Positions 8,169 through 16,318 of a DNA stretch of 19,541 bases are shown in pieces. A model generated the notes under the pieces. The model did not search any database. It saw only the letters and a list, made by a program, of their open reading frames with translations, and was not told the DNA's origin. Numbering within the stretch: the stretch's first letter is position 1; each line of letters opens with the position of its first letter. The DNA is from DATFMH01 sp035267045 (GTDB lineage: Bacteria > Bacteroidota > Rhodothermia > Balneolales > DATFMH01): positions 1 to 19,541 of the forward strand of contig DATFMH010000087.1 of assembly GCA_035267045.1 (NCBI GenBank), in the 5' to 3' direction. The translations under genes were made by a program, and so were the position numbers.

Positions 8169-8787
8169 ACTTGACTTCATCTCCGTTCTCTTGTTCAAAC
8201 ATTTTTCTTAGATTGATAAGTGCATAACGCATACGACCCAAAGCCGTATTTATTGATACATTTGTCAGTTCTGCAATTTCTTTGAACGACATTTCATAAT
8301 AATGACGTAACATCACTACTTGACGCTGTTCGTCAGGTAAATTAGCAATGTGTTTCATCAAACTGTCTTTTGCCTCATCTTTTTCAAGACGTGTTTCAGC
8401 ATCTATCAGTTTATCATCAGGCAACCGCTCGTAAAAATCGTAGCTGTCATCCGTACTATTAGAATTAACGTCAACAAATCTTTTTTGTTTTCTGATATAA
8501 TCGATTGTTGCGTTATGTGCAATACGCATTACCCAGGCTATCCACTTTCCCTGTTCATTATAGGTATCATCAAGCTTTGTGATGACTTTTGTGAATGTTT
8601 CCTGGAATATATCATTGGCAACATCAGCACGCCCTACCATACTATAAATGTACGAGTAGATCTTTGCTTTATGTCTTTTCAATAATACACTGAAAGCTCG
8701 TTCATCACCGTTTTTACGATAAATACGAACCAATTCCTGATCATCCAGTTCGGAGTAATTGATAGTATTTTTCTTTAAGTGTCTCAT
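8155..8787 (-). CDS. RNA polymerase sigma factor, ECF (sigma-70 group 4)
   Basis: A 210-residue ECF sigma factor that directs RNA polymerase to a dedicated set of promoters. Region 2 spans about residues 15-95 (ELVRIYRKNGDERAFSVLL; the conserved DIFQETFTKV; then WVMRIAHNATIDYIRKQKR, which recognises and melts the -10 element). A variable acidic linker lies at 95-145. Region 4 (about 150-198) carries LPDEQRQVVMLRHYYEMSFK followed by EIAELTNVSINTALGRMRYA, the helix-turn-helix that reads the -35 element. It lacks regions 1 and 3, as expected for ECF. It starts at the ATG 8787 and overlaps the anti-sigma gene, so sigma, anti-sigma and the secreted protein form one likely operon. Autoregulation is usual for this class, but I could not define the promoter. 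Confidence 0.93.
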   Translation of the reverse strand: MRHLKKNTINYSELDDQELVRIYRKNGDERAFSVLLKRHKAKIYSYIYSMVGRADVANDIFQETFTKVITKLDDTYNEQGKWIAWVMRIAHNATIDYIRKQKRFVDVNSNSTDDSYDFYERLPDDKLIDAETRLEKDEAKDSLMKHIANLPDEQRQVVMLRHYYEMSFKEIAELTNVSINTALGRMRYALINLRKMFEQENGDEVKYAKR

Positions 8788-8998
8788 ACTTTTAAAATCA
8801 ACGTTAGTTTAATTTTAATTATTGTCTGATAAAGAGTAAATTTTATTTTTGTCCCATCCATTCTTTATAATATAACTATATACTCATAAATAAACAATAA
8901 TTAATAACTTATGATTTTCCGTTTGTTATTATTTCTTCGTTCTTGTAAAACCTTTTTTACCTTTCTAAAACCAACTTAACCCCTTCACGTAACATTCG

Positions 8999-10882
8999 TT
9001 ATCGCATGTTAATGTTATTTCTCTCATTCTTCTTTGTCATCTCGTTATTTGCAGTTTCATGAAAATAAGCATGAATCTTTTTACCGACAGATTGTCCTAC
9101 AGCGCTAATTAACTGATCGGGTTCGGCACTTTTTATCTTTTTTACCGACCCAAAGTATTTTAACAATTTCCGTGCCGTTTTCGGTCCAACACCCGGAATT
9201 TTATCCAATTCACTGGATAATGTACGTTTGCGGCGTTTTTCCCGGTGAAATGTTATGGCAAACCGGTGAGCCTCGTCCCTTACTCTCTGCAATAATTTCA
9301 GGCTTGAAGATGTTTTTGGGATCATTACAGGTTCGGTTTCACCCGGTACAAATACTTCTTCAAGACGTTTAGCCAGCCCTATAATGGGCGTCTGACCATA
9401 AAAACCAATTTTTTTTAGTACACTTACGGCACTTGACAGTTGTCCTTTACCACCGTCAACGACAATTAAATCCGGAATATGTTGTTTCTCTTTCATAACT
9501 CTTGTATATCGACGAGTTATAATTTCGCGCATGGATGCGAAATCATCTGCCCCTACAACCGTCTTGATATGAAATCGTTTATATTCGCTTTTCCGGGGTT
9601 GACCATCCACGAAACATACCATAGAAGCCACCGGATCACTGCCCTGTATATTCGAGTTATCAAAACATTCAATTCTTCGTGGCAAACGGTCGAGACGCAG
9701 ATCCCGTTTCAAACTTTGCACAGAATGAGGTATCCTATCCTTTTCCGACTTAGCTTTTTGCAATAAGTACTCTTTAATCAACAACCGGGCATTGGATTGT
9801 GCCATGCGTATCAATTGAGCTTTCTCACCTATTTTAGGTACATGTACCGGAACTTTCTTTCCGTGTTCCTGCCATAAATACTCTAGTAATGGTTCCTCAT
9901 CAATCAAATCATTGCTCAAATACACTTCATCGGGAATAATTCCGGCCAATGCACTGGTGTAATAATCCTCAACGAACGACTGCAGCATCGTCGATTCCGA
10001 TAGTTCCTCAATATTTTTTAGATAACGATGATATTTCCCTAATAGCTTTCCATCCCTTATCTTAAATAATACACCACAGCCTACAGCTTCTTCCCTGTTC
10101 ACTGCCAGAGCGAAAATATCACGGTCAACTTGGCGGTCGCTGATGATTTTCATCTTCTTACTATACCTATCAAGCGCTTCAATGCCATCCCGTAACTTAG
10201 CCGCTTTTTCAAATGCCAGTGATTGAGCGGCTATCGCCATCTCCTCTTTCAGCTCTCTTGCGAGTCCGTCAGTTTTTCCGTTGAGCAATCGTATCACTTT
10301 ATCCATGACATTCTGATAATACTCCGCATCCCAGTCACCGGAACATTCTCCGATATATTCATTAAAACAACTATGCCATTTAGGCATACCTTTAGTCCGG
10401 TTAATCAGTTTCGGTGAACAGGCGCAGGTACAGAGATTAAAAGCCTGACGAATAGTCTCCAGCATATTCCGCATTTGTCCGACATGACTGTAGGGCCCGT
10501 AATACCGGCTGCCATCCCGCACGATTGTCCTTGTCGGGAATATCCGGGGACGTTTACCTTTCGTAACGCAAATGTAGGGATAGCTTTTATCATCACGATA
10601 CATAATATTATATCGTGGATGATGCTTCTTAATCAAATTGCTCTCAAGGATGAGAGCTTCCGCCTCCGAGTCTGTTATGATCGTCTCCAGGTCATGTATT
10701 TTTGAGACCATCACTTTAATCCGGCCATCATGATTACGTGAATCCTGGAAATAGGAGCGCACACGGTTTCTGAGGCGTTTGGCTTTGCCCACATAGAGTA
10801 CCCGCCCTTTTGCATCCTTGTATATGTAAACACCCGGATTTAACGGCAGATTATTTACTTTTTCTTCCAGACTCAGTCCCAT
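8999..10882 (-). CDS. uvrC: Excinuclease ABC subunit C
   Basis: A 627-residue nuclease of nucleotide excision repair; loaded by UvrB at a lesion, it cuts the damaged strand on both sides. The N-terminal GIY-YIG nuclease (residues 15-95: PGVYIYKD, VLYVGKAKRLRNRVRSYF, SEAEALILESNLIKKHHPRY) makes the 3' cut. The cysteines C151, C153, C155, C172 and C180 match the region that holds an iron-sulphur cluster in E. coli UvrC. A UVR motif (LAFEKAAKLRDGIEALDRY, about 220-240) binds UvrB. The RNase H-like domain (IECFDNSNIQGSDPVASMV, IVVDGGKGQLSSA) makes the 5' cut. A double helix-hairpin-helix (IPGVGPKTARKLLKYFGSVK) ends the protein, with a short basic tail. Length is typical. It starts at ATG 10882, divergent from the sensor kinase gene. 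No obvious terminator follows. Confidence 0.97.
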   Translation of the reverse strand: MGLSLEEKVNNLPLNPGVYIYKDAKGRVLYVGKAKRLRNRVRSYFQDSRNHDGRIKVMVSKIHDLETIITDSEAEALILESNLIKKHHPRYNIMYRDDKSYPYICVTKGKRPRIFPTRTIVRDGSRYYGPYSHVGQMRNMLETIRQAFNLCTCACSPKLINRTKGMPKWHSCFNEYIGECSGDWDAEYYQNVMDKVIRLLNGKTDGLARELKEEMAIAAQSLAFEKAAKLRDGIEALDRYSKKMKIISDRQVDRDIFALAVNREEAVGCGVLFKIRDGKLLGKYHRYLKNIEELSESTMLQSFVEDYYTSALAGIIPDEVYLSNDLIDEEPLLEYLWQEHGKKVPVHVPKIGEKAQLIRMAQSNARLLIKEYLLQKAKSEKDRIPHSVQSLKRDLRLDRLPRRIECFDNSNIQGSDPVASMVCFVDGQPRKSEYKRFHIKTVVGADDFASMREIITRRYTRVMKEKQHIPDLIVVDGGKGQLSSAVSVLKKIGFYGQTPIIGLAKRLEEVFVPGETEPVMIPKTSSSLKLLQRVRDEAHRFAITFHREKRRKRTLSSELDKIPGVGPKTARKLLKYFGSVKKIKSAEPDQLISAVGQSVGKKIHAYFHETANNEMTKKNERNNINMR

Positions 10883-11179
10883 AGCCCATAAGTTACAAAA
10901 TAGAGATGTTTGCCGGAAATTTTATACATATTGATCATTTATATAACGGCTACTAATCTAATTTGTTGATTTACTTTATTCTTATCATCCATTTACCTGA
11001 AGCCCTGGTGATAACTTTCATGAATTATTGCTTCTCTCATCTATATTCTGACTCCTTCCCTCTTTATTCTATATACTTCATTACAATATTTTATATTTGT
11101 TATTATCCCCGCTTTTTGTAGATTTCTCAAACATTACATACTGATATATATACTCTTATCCTTTACTTTCTTAATACTA
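10883..11179. promoter_or_regulatory. Divergent promoter region between uvrC and the sensor kinase
   Basis: A 297-base A/T- and pyrimidine-rich gap with no supported gene. It must hold the minus-strand promoter of uvrC, which I could not place, and the plus-strand promoter of the kinase (candidate at 11096-11126). I saw no strong hairpin in it. Confidence 0.5.
11096..11126 (+). promoter_or_regulatory. Promoter candidate for the sensor kinase gene
   Basis: TTTG at 11096-11099, exactly 19 bases, then TAGATTTC at 11119-11126. This is the Bacteroidota pattern TTTG-N19-TAnnTTTG with only the last base differing. It lies about 50 bases before the start codon. Confidence 0.5.
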
Positions 11180-13183
11180 ATGATAAACCGTTTATCCATT
11201 GGTATTGTTGTCTTATTAACAATCCTGATAACTGAACCATCGAGCGCTCAAAATTCCAAATCCGGCGATCTCAATAAATTATTACAATCTGTACATAATG
11301 ATTCCGGTAAAATTACGGCATATCTTGAATATGGTAATAAATTTGAGCGTAGCAGTCCGGATACAGCCTGGTCGTATTACAAGAAAGCCCATCGTTTAGC
11401 TTTAAAAAGCCATAATAACCGTGGTCTGAGCCAATATATTTCCCATGCTGTTAAACTTTTCAATGATGAAGGCAAATTTGATCGGGCATTGATATTGGGG
11501 AAACATTTAGTATCGATAGGCTCAGCATTGAATGATTCTGCGATATTAATAAAAGGTTATAACGATATAGCCAACGATTATGAATATCTGGGTTCCCTGC
11601 AGGAAGCTTCGAAGAACTATATCAGGGCTTTAAAAATTGCCAATATGATAAACAGTTATAAGATGAAACAGCAAATAAACAATAATATCGCATCTGTTTT
11701 CATCGAATTAAAGAATTACAAAGAAGCTAATATTTATGCGACGAAATCTTTAATGATGGCTGAAAGTGGTAAGGATACATCGGCAATAGGCAGCAGCCTT
11801 ATTAACCTGGGAATAAGTGAAATACATTTACAACGATATAGGCAGGCTATCAGCCACTTTAATCAAACAATCAGCATAGGTCGACAGGTGAATGATGCCA
11901 CCCTTATAGGTGATGCACGTATCAATAAGGGGGTTATTTATACAAAACGTAAACAATTCCAATTGGCACGTAGGGAATACAAACAAGTTCTTAACATGGC
12001 AGAGCGACTGAATATGCCCTATTATAAACTGTATGCCATATTCTCACTTGCCGTACTGGATCAGCAAAATAAGAATTATCAGCAGGCGGCCCGTTATGCG
12101 CAGCAAGCAATCAGTATCGGAGAAAAAGTGGGAGCTGCGGATGAATTACGGGAGATGTATGATACCTTATCTGTAATACTTGAAAAAACAGGTGATTTGA
12201 AAGGTGCCCTGGCGTATCGTAAGAAATATGAAATCCTGAATGATTCCACTATGAGTGCACGGGTCAGAACGAATATTAACAGGATGCAGATCCAATATAA
12301 AGCAGCTGAAAAGGATGCTAAAATTGCTGAACAAAATCTACAACTCGCGAAAAACCAAAACATCATTAATAAAAAGAACATCTTACTGATATTGACAGGA
12401 GCCGGAATTGTGATCCTCCTGTTTTTCATCATTATCGGTTTTCATTATTATCGTCAGCGACAAAAATTACAGGAACAGACTTTCTTGAATTATCAAAAAG
12501 AACAGGTAGTCAGGCATTTAAAAGCCATTATGAGTGGAAAAGAAGAAGAACGAAGACGTATATCTGCCGAATTACATGATGATATAGGATCAGCGCTAAC
12601 AACGATTATGTATCTTTGTAATAATCTTACCTGGAATCATCAAGACAATCATAATACTGCAATTGTTAAAATATCTAATACGGCAAGCAGTGTTGTAGAT
12701 AAAATGAACGAGATTATATGGTCGATGAATAAAAATTATGATACACTTGATGATCTCATTAGCTATATCCGTCATAATTCAGTTGAATTACTCGAAAATA
12801 ATGGTCTAAAATATCATCTGGACATACCGGTTGAACTACCGGTGATAAACATAAGCGGTGAGAAACGCCGCAATATCTATCTTGTAGTTAAAGAATCACT
12901 ACATAATATTGTCAAACACGCTCATGCCACAGAAGTTAAAATTAGGGTACGAATAAACCGAAATGATCAAGATGAAGATGAGCTTTATTTACATATTCAT
13001 GATAACGGTATTGGATTGGATCCGGATCTGCATAAGCGGTTTGGAAATGGCCTGAATAATATGAAAGACCGAATAAAGACCATAGGTGCAAACCTTAACA
13101 TACAATGTGACAATGGGACCAATATATGCATCAACCTGCCTTTAACCGAAAATAACATAGATTTTAATTATAACACCATTTAA
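11180..13183 (+). CDS. Sensor histidine kinase with extracytoplasmic TPR domain (HisKA_3 type)
   Basis: A 667-residue membrane kinase. A signal peptide (MINRLSIGIVVLLTILITEP, ending SSAQ) is followed by about 350 residues of TPR repeats (for example GSLQEASKNYIRALKIANMI and LINLGISEIHLQRYRQAISH), which would lie in the periplasm. One transmembrane helix follows at about 400-422 (ILLILTGAGIVILLFFIIIG), then a coiled region and the cytoplasmic kinase. The HisKA_3 dimerisation box EEERRRISAELHDDIGSALT carries the phosphorylated His466. The HATPase domain has the N box (KESLHNIVKHAHA, about 570-582), DNGIGL at 608-613 and GNGLNNM near 620. TPR-HisKA_3 kinases are common in Bacteroidota; the ligand of the TPR part is unknown. 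The response regulator gene follows after 91 bases and is its likely partner. No Shine-Dalgarno sequence. Confidence 0.93.
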   Translation: MINRLSIGIVVLLTILITEPSSAQNSKSGDLNKLLQSVHNDSGKITAYLEYGNKFERSSPDTAWSYYKKAHRLALKSHNNRGLSQYISHAVKLFNDEGKFDRALILGKHLVSIGSALNDSAILIKGYNDIANDYEYLGSLQEASKNYIRALKIANMINSYKMKQQINNNIASVFIELKNYKEANIYATKSLMMAESGKDTSAIGSSLINLGISEIHLQRYRQAISHFNQTISIGRQVNDATLIGDARINKGVIYTKRKQFQLARREYKQVLNMAERLNMPYYKLYAIFSLAVLDQQNKNYQQAARYAQQAISIGEKVGAADELREMYDTLSVILEKTGDLKGALAYRKKYEILNDSTMSARVRTNINRMQIQYKAAEKDAKIAEQNLQLAKNQNIINKKNILLILTGAGIVILLFFIIIGFHYYRQRQKLQEQTFLNYQKEQVVRHLKAIMSGKEEERRRISAELHDDIGSALTTIMYLCNNLTWNHQDNHNTAIVKISNTASSVVDKMNEIIWSMNKNYDTLDDLISYIRHNSVELLENNGLKYHLDIPVELPVINISGEKRRNIYLVVKESLHNIVKHAHATEVKIRVRINRNDQDEDELYLHIHDNGIGLDPDLHKRFGNGLNNMKDRIKTIGANLNIQCDNGTNICINLPLTENNIDFNYNTI

Positions 13184-13221
13184 TTCTGCACTCTATCAAC
13201 TTTGTTCTCATTTCTAATCAA

Positions 13222-13241
13222 ATTATAACTTTAGTTATAAT
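13222..13241. promoter_or_regulatory. Perfect dyad between kinase and response regulator genes
   Basis: ATTATAACT and AGTTATAAT form a perfect 9-base inverted repeat with a 2-base centre, 33 bases before the response-regulator start codon. No T run follows, so it is not an intrinsic terminator. It could be an operator (NarL/LuxR-type regulators bind short dyads) or an mRNA stem that sets relative expression. The role is inference. Confidence 0.4.
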
Positions 13242-13274
13242 GCAACAGAATTAAACTTTACTAAATTTCTTTTT

Positions 13275-13922
13275 ATGGTAAAAAAGATATCAGTATGTGT
13301 GGTGGAAGACATTCAGGATATACGTCTTGGCGTAGAACGCATCATTAATGCTTCAGATGATTTTTTGTGTCCCAAAACGTTCGGCGATGCAGAAGAAGCA
13401 CTTTCGGATCTACCACAAATTCAACCTGATATTGTACTAATGGATATTAACTTGCCGGGTATAAGCGGTATTGAATGTATTAGAAGAGTAAAAAGTAAAT
13501 GTCCGGATATTCAATTCATGATGTTCACAATATATGAAGACAGTGAACAGGTATTTGATGCAATTTCCGCTGGAGCGAATGGCTATTTGCTAAAAAAAGC
13601 ATCTCATGGTCAAATACTTGCTGCTCTCCGTGAATTATATGATGGAGGTGCACCAATGAGTACTCATATCGCTCGTAAAGTAGTATCGGCCTTTCAAAAA
13701 GTGCCTGCAAATAATGAAGTAAACGATAATCCTCTAACAGTACGTGAGAAAGAAGTCCTGCAATTATTATCCAAAGGTTATCTCTATAAAGAAATAAGCG
13801 ATCAGCTGAATATCTCTACCGGGACGGTCCGCCAGCATATCCATAAAATTTATGAAAAACTGCATGTTCAAAACCGCACCGAAGCGATAAACAAATATTA
13901 TGGTAAACCCAGGATTCAGTGA
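13275..13922 (+). CDS. NarL/FixJ-family response regulator
   Basis: A 215-residue two-component transcription factor. Receiver domain, residues 1-120: acidic pocket VVEDIQD near 9-15, phosphoacceptor Asp57 in LMDINLPG, the switch Thr in MFTIYED near 85, and the conserved Lys in GYLLKKA near 107. A linker leads to the LuxR-type helix-turn-helix at about 148-212 (LTVREKEVLQLLSKGYLYKE, then ISTGTVRQHIHKIYEKLHV). Phosphorylation by the upstream TPR kinase is expected from gene order. Its targets are unknown; the dyad before its own start and the cytochrome gene downstream are the first places to look. The start is the ATG at 13275 with no Shine-Dalgarno sequence. Confidence 0.95.
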   Translation: MVKKISVCVVEDIQDIRLGVERIINASDDFLCPKTFGDAEEALSDLPQIQPDIVLMDINLPGISGIECIRRVKSKCPDIQFMMFTIYEDSEQVFDAISAGANGYLLKKASHGQILAALRELYDGGAPMSTHIARKVVSAFQKVPANNEVNDNPLTVREKEVLQLLSKGYLYKEISDQLNISTGTVRQHIHKIYEKLHVQNRTEAINKYYGKPRIQ

Positions 13923-14000
13923 CCAGTTAACAGTTTCAGTTTACATTCTTTATTCTGATTTCCCACATCTTGTTTCTAAAACTATATAACTTTCGTTCTA

Positions 14001-14031
14001 TTGAACGGTTTTGGGGGCACTGATAGATTTA
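14001..14031 (+). promoter_or_regulatory. Promoter candidate for the cytochrome gene
   Basis: TTG at 14001-14003, 20 bases, then TAGATTTA at 14024-14031, close to the Bacteroidota consensus. It overlaps a small hairpin (CGTTC 13994-13998, GAACG 14003-14007) that is followed by only four T and might weakly terminate the response-regulator transcript. Confidence 0.3.
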
Positions 14032-14101
14032 GATATAGTCTTGAGCCAACGACCAGGTAATGCGGTTCAAGTGCAACTATTAAATCATAATTGTAATAAC
14101 T

Positions 14102-14734
14102 ATGAGAACACTTCAGTTCAATACTCTAGTAACGTTTGTTGTATTATCCATGTTAGTCATCGGCTGTAGTAAGGATCATCCACAGGAAGATATGGCAATC
14201 GCAAAGACCACTGTAAAATCTACTGTTTTGTATGGTGGTTTTAAAAGCGAAGTATTGTGGGGCAAACATTTGGTTATCCTGGGCGGATGCAATGATTGCC
14301 ATACACCAAAAAAAATGACAGCCATGGGCCCTGTTCCGGATATGTCTTTAATGCTATCCGGTCACCCGACAAATGCGCCTGTTCCTACCATTGACAGGAA
14401 GGATATAGAACAAAAAGGACTGGCTGTTACAAATGACCTTACTGTTTGGGTTGGCCCGTGGGGGGTCTCCTATGCCGCTAACCTGACACCCGATGAAACA
14501 GGAATAGGCAATTGGTCTGCTGATCAATTTATTAAGGCAATTAAGGAAGGTAAATTTAAAGGTCTGGATGGTACACGCCCATTATTACCACCTATGAGTT
14601 TTGTGGCGGAAGGGATTAGTCATGAAATGAGTAATGCGGAATTGGAAGCCATCTTTGCTTATTTAAAATCCATCAATCCGGTTCATAACTCAGTGCCACA
14701 GCCACAACCTCCGATCCTGGCAGCCCGTCACTGA
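14102..14734 (+). CDS. Lipoprotein c-type cytochrome (mono-haem)
   Basis: A 210-residue exported electron carrier. The N-terminus has a lipoprotein signal (hydrophobic stretch, then LVIGC with Cys22 as lipidated residue). A single haem-attachment motif CNDCH (63-67) lies in GGCNDCHTPKK. The likely distal axial ligand is Met165 in PPMSFV, and the C-terminal helix NAELEAIFAYLKSINPVHNS is typical of class I cytochrome c, followed by a Pro-rich end. The insertion between CxxCH and the Met (about 100 residues, including GPWGVSYAANLTPDETGIG) resembles cytochrome subunits of membrane dehydrogenases and oxidases. I see no partner oxidase or dehydrogenase in the window, so the electron donor and acceptor are unknown. 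It lies after the two-component genes in the same direction, with its own promoter candidate and a double terminator. Confidence 0.88.
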   Translation: MRTLQFNTLVTFVVLSMLVIGCSKDHPQEDMAIAKTTVKSTVLYGGFKSEVLWGKHLVILGGCNDCHTPKKMTAMGPVPDMSLMLSGHPTNAPVPTIDRKDIEQKGLAVTNDLTVWVGPWGVSYAANLTPDETGIGNWSADQFIKAIKEGKFKGLDGTRPLLPPMSFVAEGISHEMSNAELEAIFAYLKSINPVHNSVPQPQPPILAARH

Positions 14735-14840
14735 TCTGATAGTCTCCCTAAAAATTGTTTAGCAGTAAGAGATTAACTATAAAGGGAAATATCTATGTCC
14801 ATTATTTCTGAAAATAATTAAACAAAAATAATTACTTAAT

Positions 14841-14880
14841 GGGGTATAAAAATTGATCGGTTATTATACCCCTATTTTTT
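14841..14880 (+). terminator. Terminator hairpin A of the cytochrome gene
   Basis: GGGGTATAA (14841-14849) pairs perfectly with TTATACCCC (14864-14872) around a 14-base loop, followed by TA and six T. It lies about 105 bases past the stop. Confidence 0.75.
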
Positions 14881-14910
14881 GTCCAAATTTATAAAAATAG
14901 GGCATTTTTT
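14870..14910 (+). terminator. Terminator hairpin B, overlapping hairpin A
   Basis: CCCTATTTTT (14870-14879) pairs perfectly with AAAAATAGGG (14893-14902) around a 13-base loop, followed by CA and six T (14905-14910). It shares bases 14870-14872 with hairpin A, so the two cannot be fully formed at once. Confidence 0.65.
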
Positions 14911-14935
14911 AGCCGCTGTAAGCATTATAATGGTA

Positions 14936-15012
14936 CTGAGAATTGATAACAGCAATAAACCGGTAGGGACGTAGTATGCTACGTCCTTACTGATTTGTGT
15001 ATTTTAAGATCC
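14936..15012 (+). repeat. REP-like repeat, copy 1
   Basis: A 77-base unit with a strong central hairpin: GTAGGGACGTAG (14963-14974), loop TATG, CTACGTCCTTAC (14979-14990), one G-T wobble. It resembles copy 2 at 16319-16397 in the same orientation. The 37 bases starting at 14963 match 26 of 37 without gaps, nearly all differences being transitions, and similarity continues on both sides (a shared ATAACAG before, TTTGTG and AAGATCC after). Such palindromic units are common as dispersed repeats in related genomes. On the minus strand the hairpin could also help end the barrel-gene transcript. Confidence 0.6.
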
Positions 15013-15021
15013 CATAAGATA

Positions 15022-16257
15022 TCACTTGATATTTACTTCATGAAACAATTTTGGCCAGAAATCACGTGGTGATGATCCGAGTGGAATTCGAATAGTAGCC
15101 TGCCAAACATGTTTTGGTGTACTAATTGCCGTTTTAGTGGTGTCAAAATTGATAGTCGTATAATCAACCACCAGATAGTAAAGGTCAAGTCCCATTCCCC
15201 AGCTATGTGTCGTACCACGACCGATCAATTTAGGCGATTGATAATAAATACCCCAGCGAACACTCAAGATGTCTAATACTGATGCCTCCAATCCCAGATG
15301 ACGATCAATCTGATCCCATGTTGTGACTTTATCCATATTTAAACCGTTGTAATTATTGTAGGAACTCCATCCTTTAAACAACATCTGAAAAGCATTATAA
15401 GGTTGGCTATTATTATCCGTCCGGGCCATAATATGAGATAATGCGCCATAAATCCCGATCCCCCAAAAAGGACGATTGTACCATTGTTGAGATGATGCTA
15501 CCTTTAGGCCAAGTCCTGCATTCAAATTCAACGGTAAAGGATCTTTCGCACCATCATTATATTTAAAATTAGTCCCAAAATTGAGAAGAGATCCACCAAG
15601 GCTCAGATGGGTATGGGCTGAACCAATATTATAATTTTTGTGATAAAACACACCAAGATCAATGGCATAGCCTTTACCGGTTTCGATATCATTTGGATTT
15701 CCACCAACAATGTATTTGCTAACCGGCTGACGGGTACCAAATCTTTTCAAACCAATTCCAACTCTTACATTTTTATTTACCTCCCATGCTCCAGCCAATT
15801 GAAAGGCATACTCATAAAAGCGCCCTTTAACTGATTTATAATATAGGCTATCCTCACTTTTGGCATTGAGATTATAATAAGGCATTGATATGGATACGGC
15901 ACCTTTACCATATCTTGCATCCAGGGATGGAGAAAAAAAACTGAATTTATAAAAATATGGCCGGTTGAACGGAGATCCTTTTTGATTGAATATATAACTC
16001 TGAGCCTGAATAGTCTGTTTGATACCAATCGTTGCCGGGTTAATAAGCGAGGCACCTGCATACCCTTCCATAGCCACTGTAGCCCCACCCAAAGCCATAC
16101 TTCTCATACTTTGGTTTATTGTCGCGGACACCGGGCTATAACTTTGCGAATACAAATCATTTGAATAAAATAACAGCATAATAAAAGATATCATGCTTAT
16201 TCTAAAAAAAGTTGTTGCTCTCCTCACGCTAACTCCTTGTATAGAATGGATTAACAT
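15022..16257 (-). CDS. PorV/PorQ-like outer-membrane beta-barrel protein
   Basis: A 411-residue outer-membrane protein. The ATG at 16257 gives a slightly long signal peptide (ISMISFIMLLFYSNDLYSQ); a start at an internal ATG is possible. The mature N-terminus has the family marks SMRSMALGGATVAMEGYAGA and SLINPATIG, the pattern shared by PorV, PorQ and related FadL-like barrels of Bacteroidota. The remainder alternates short amphipathic strands (VRVGIGLKRFG, YAIDLGVFYHK, LSLGGSLLNFG, WGMGLDLYYLVVDYTTINF) and ends in a strand (VWQATIRIPL) plus a short tail. Members take part in type IX secretion or act as channels. This copy is alone, away from other T9SS genes, so its precise role is open. It is the only minus-strand gene in the right part and is bracketed by the two REP-like repeats. 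Confidence 0.78.
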   Translation of the reverse strand: MLIHSIQGVSVRRATTFFRISMISFIMLLFYSNDLYSQSYSPVSATINQSMRSMALGGATVAMEGYAGASLINPATIGIKQTIQAQSYIFNQKGSPFNRPYFYKFSFFSPSLDARYGKGAVSISMPYYNLNAKSEDSLYYKSVKGRFYEYAFQLAGAWEVNKNVRVGIGLKRFGTRQPVSKYIVGGNPNDIETGKGYAIDLGVFYHKNYNIGSAHTHLSLGGSLLNFGTNFKYNDGAKDPLPLNLNAGLGLKVASSQQWYNRPFWGIGIYGALSHIMARTDNNSQPYNAFQMLFKGWSSYNNYNGLNMDKVTTWDQIDRHLGLEASVLDILSVRWGIYYQSPKLIGRGTTHSWGMGLDLYYLVVDYTTINFDTTKTAISTPKHVWQATIRIPLGSSPRDFWPKLFHEVNIK

Positions 16258-16318
16258 CTTAATAGATAAGGGAATGTACTATTGTTAAGTTGGTAAGTCA
16301 ATCTGATCTATACTAATA

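Noticed and set aside
8945..8960. GTAAAA-CCTT-TTTTAC palindrome after uvrC as a terminator
   Set aside because: Weak 6-base A/T-rich stem without a following T run on the minus strand.
14060..14080. GGTTCAAG followed by TGCAAC, resembling a tRNA T-loop
   Set aside because: No acceptor stem, D-arm or anticodon arm can be built around it; chance similarity.
15058..15075. CACGTG inside AAATCACGTGGTGAT as a possible parS
   Set aside because: It lies in the barrel coding sequence and lacks the GTTT/AAAC arms of parS. The CACGTG near base 30, in transketolase, fails the same way.
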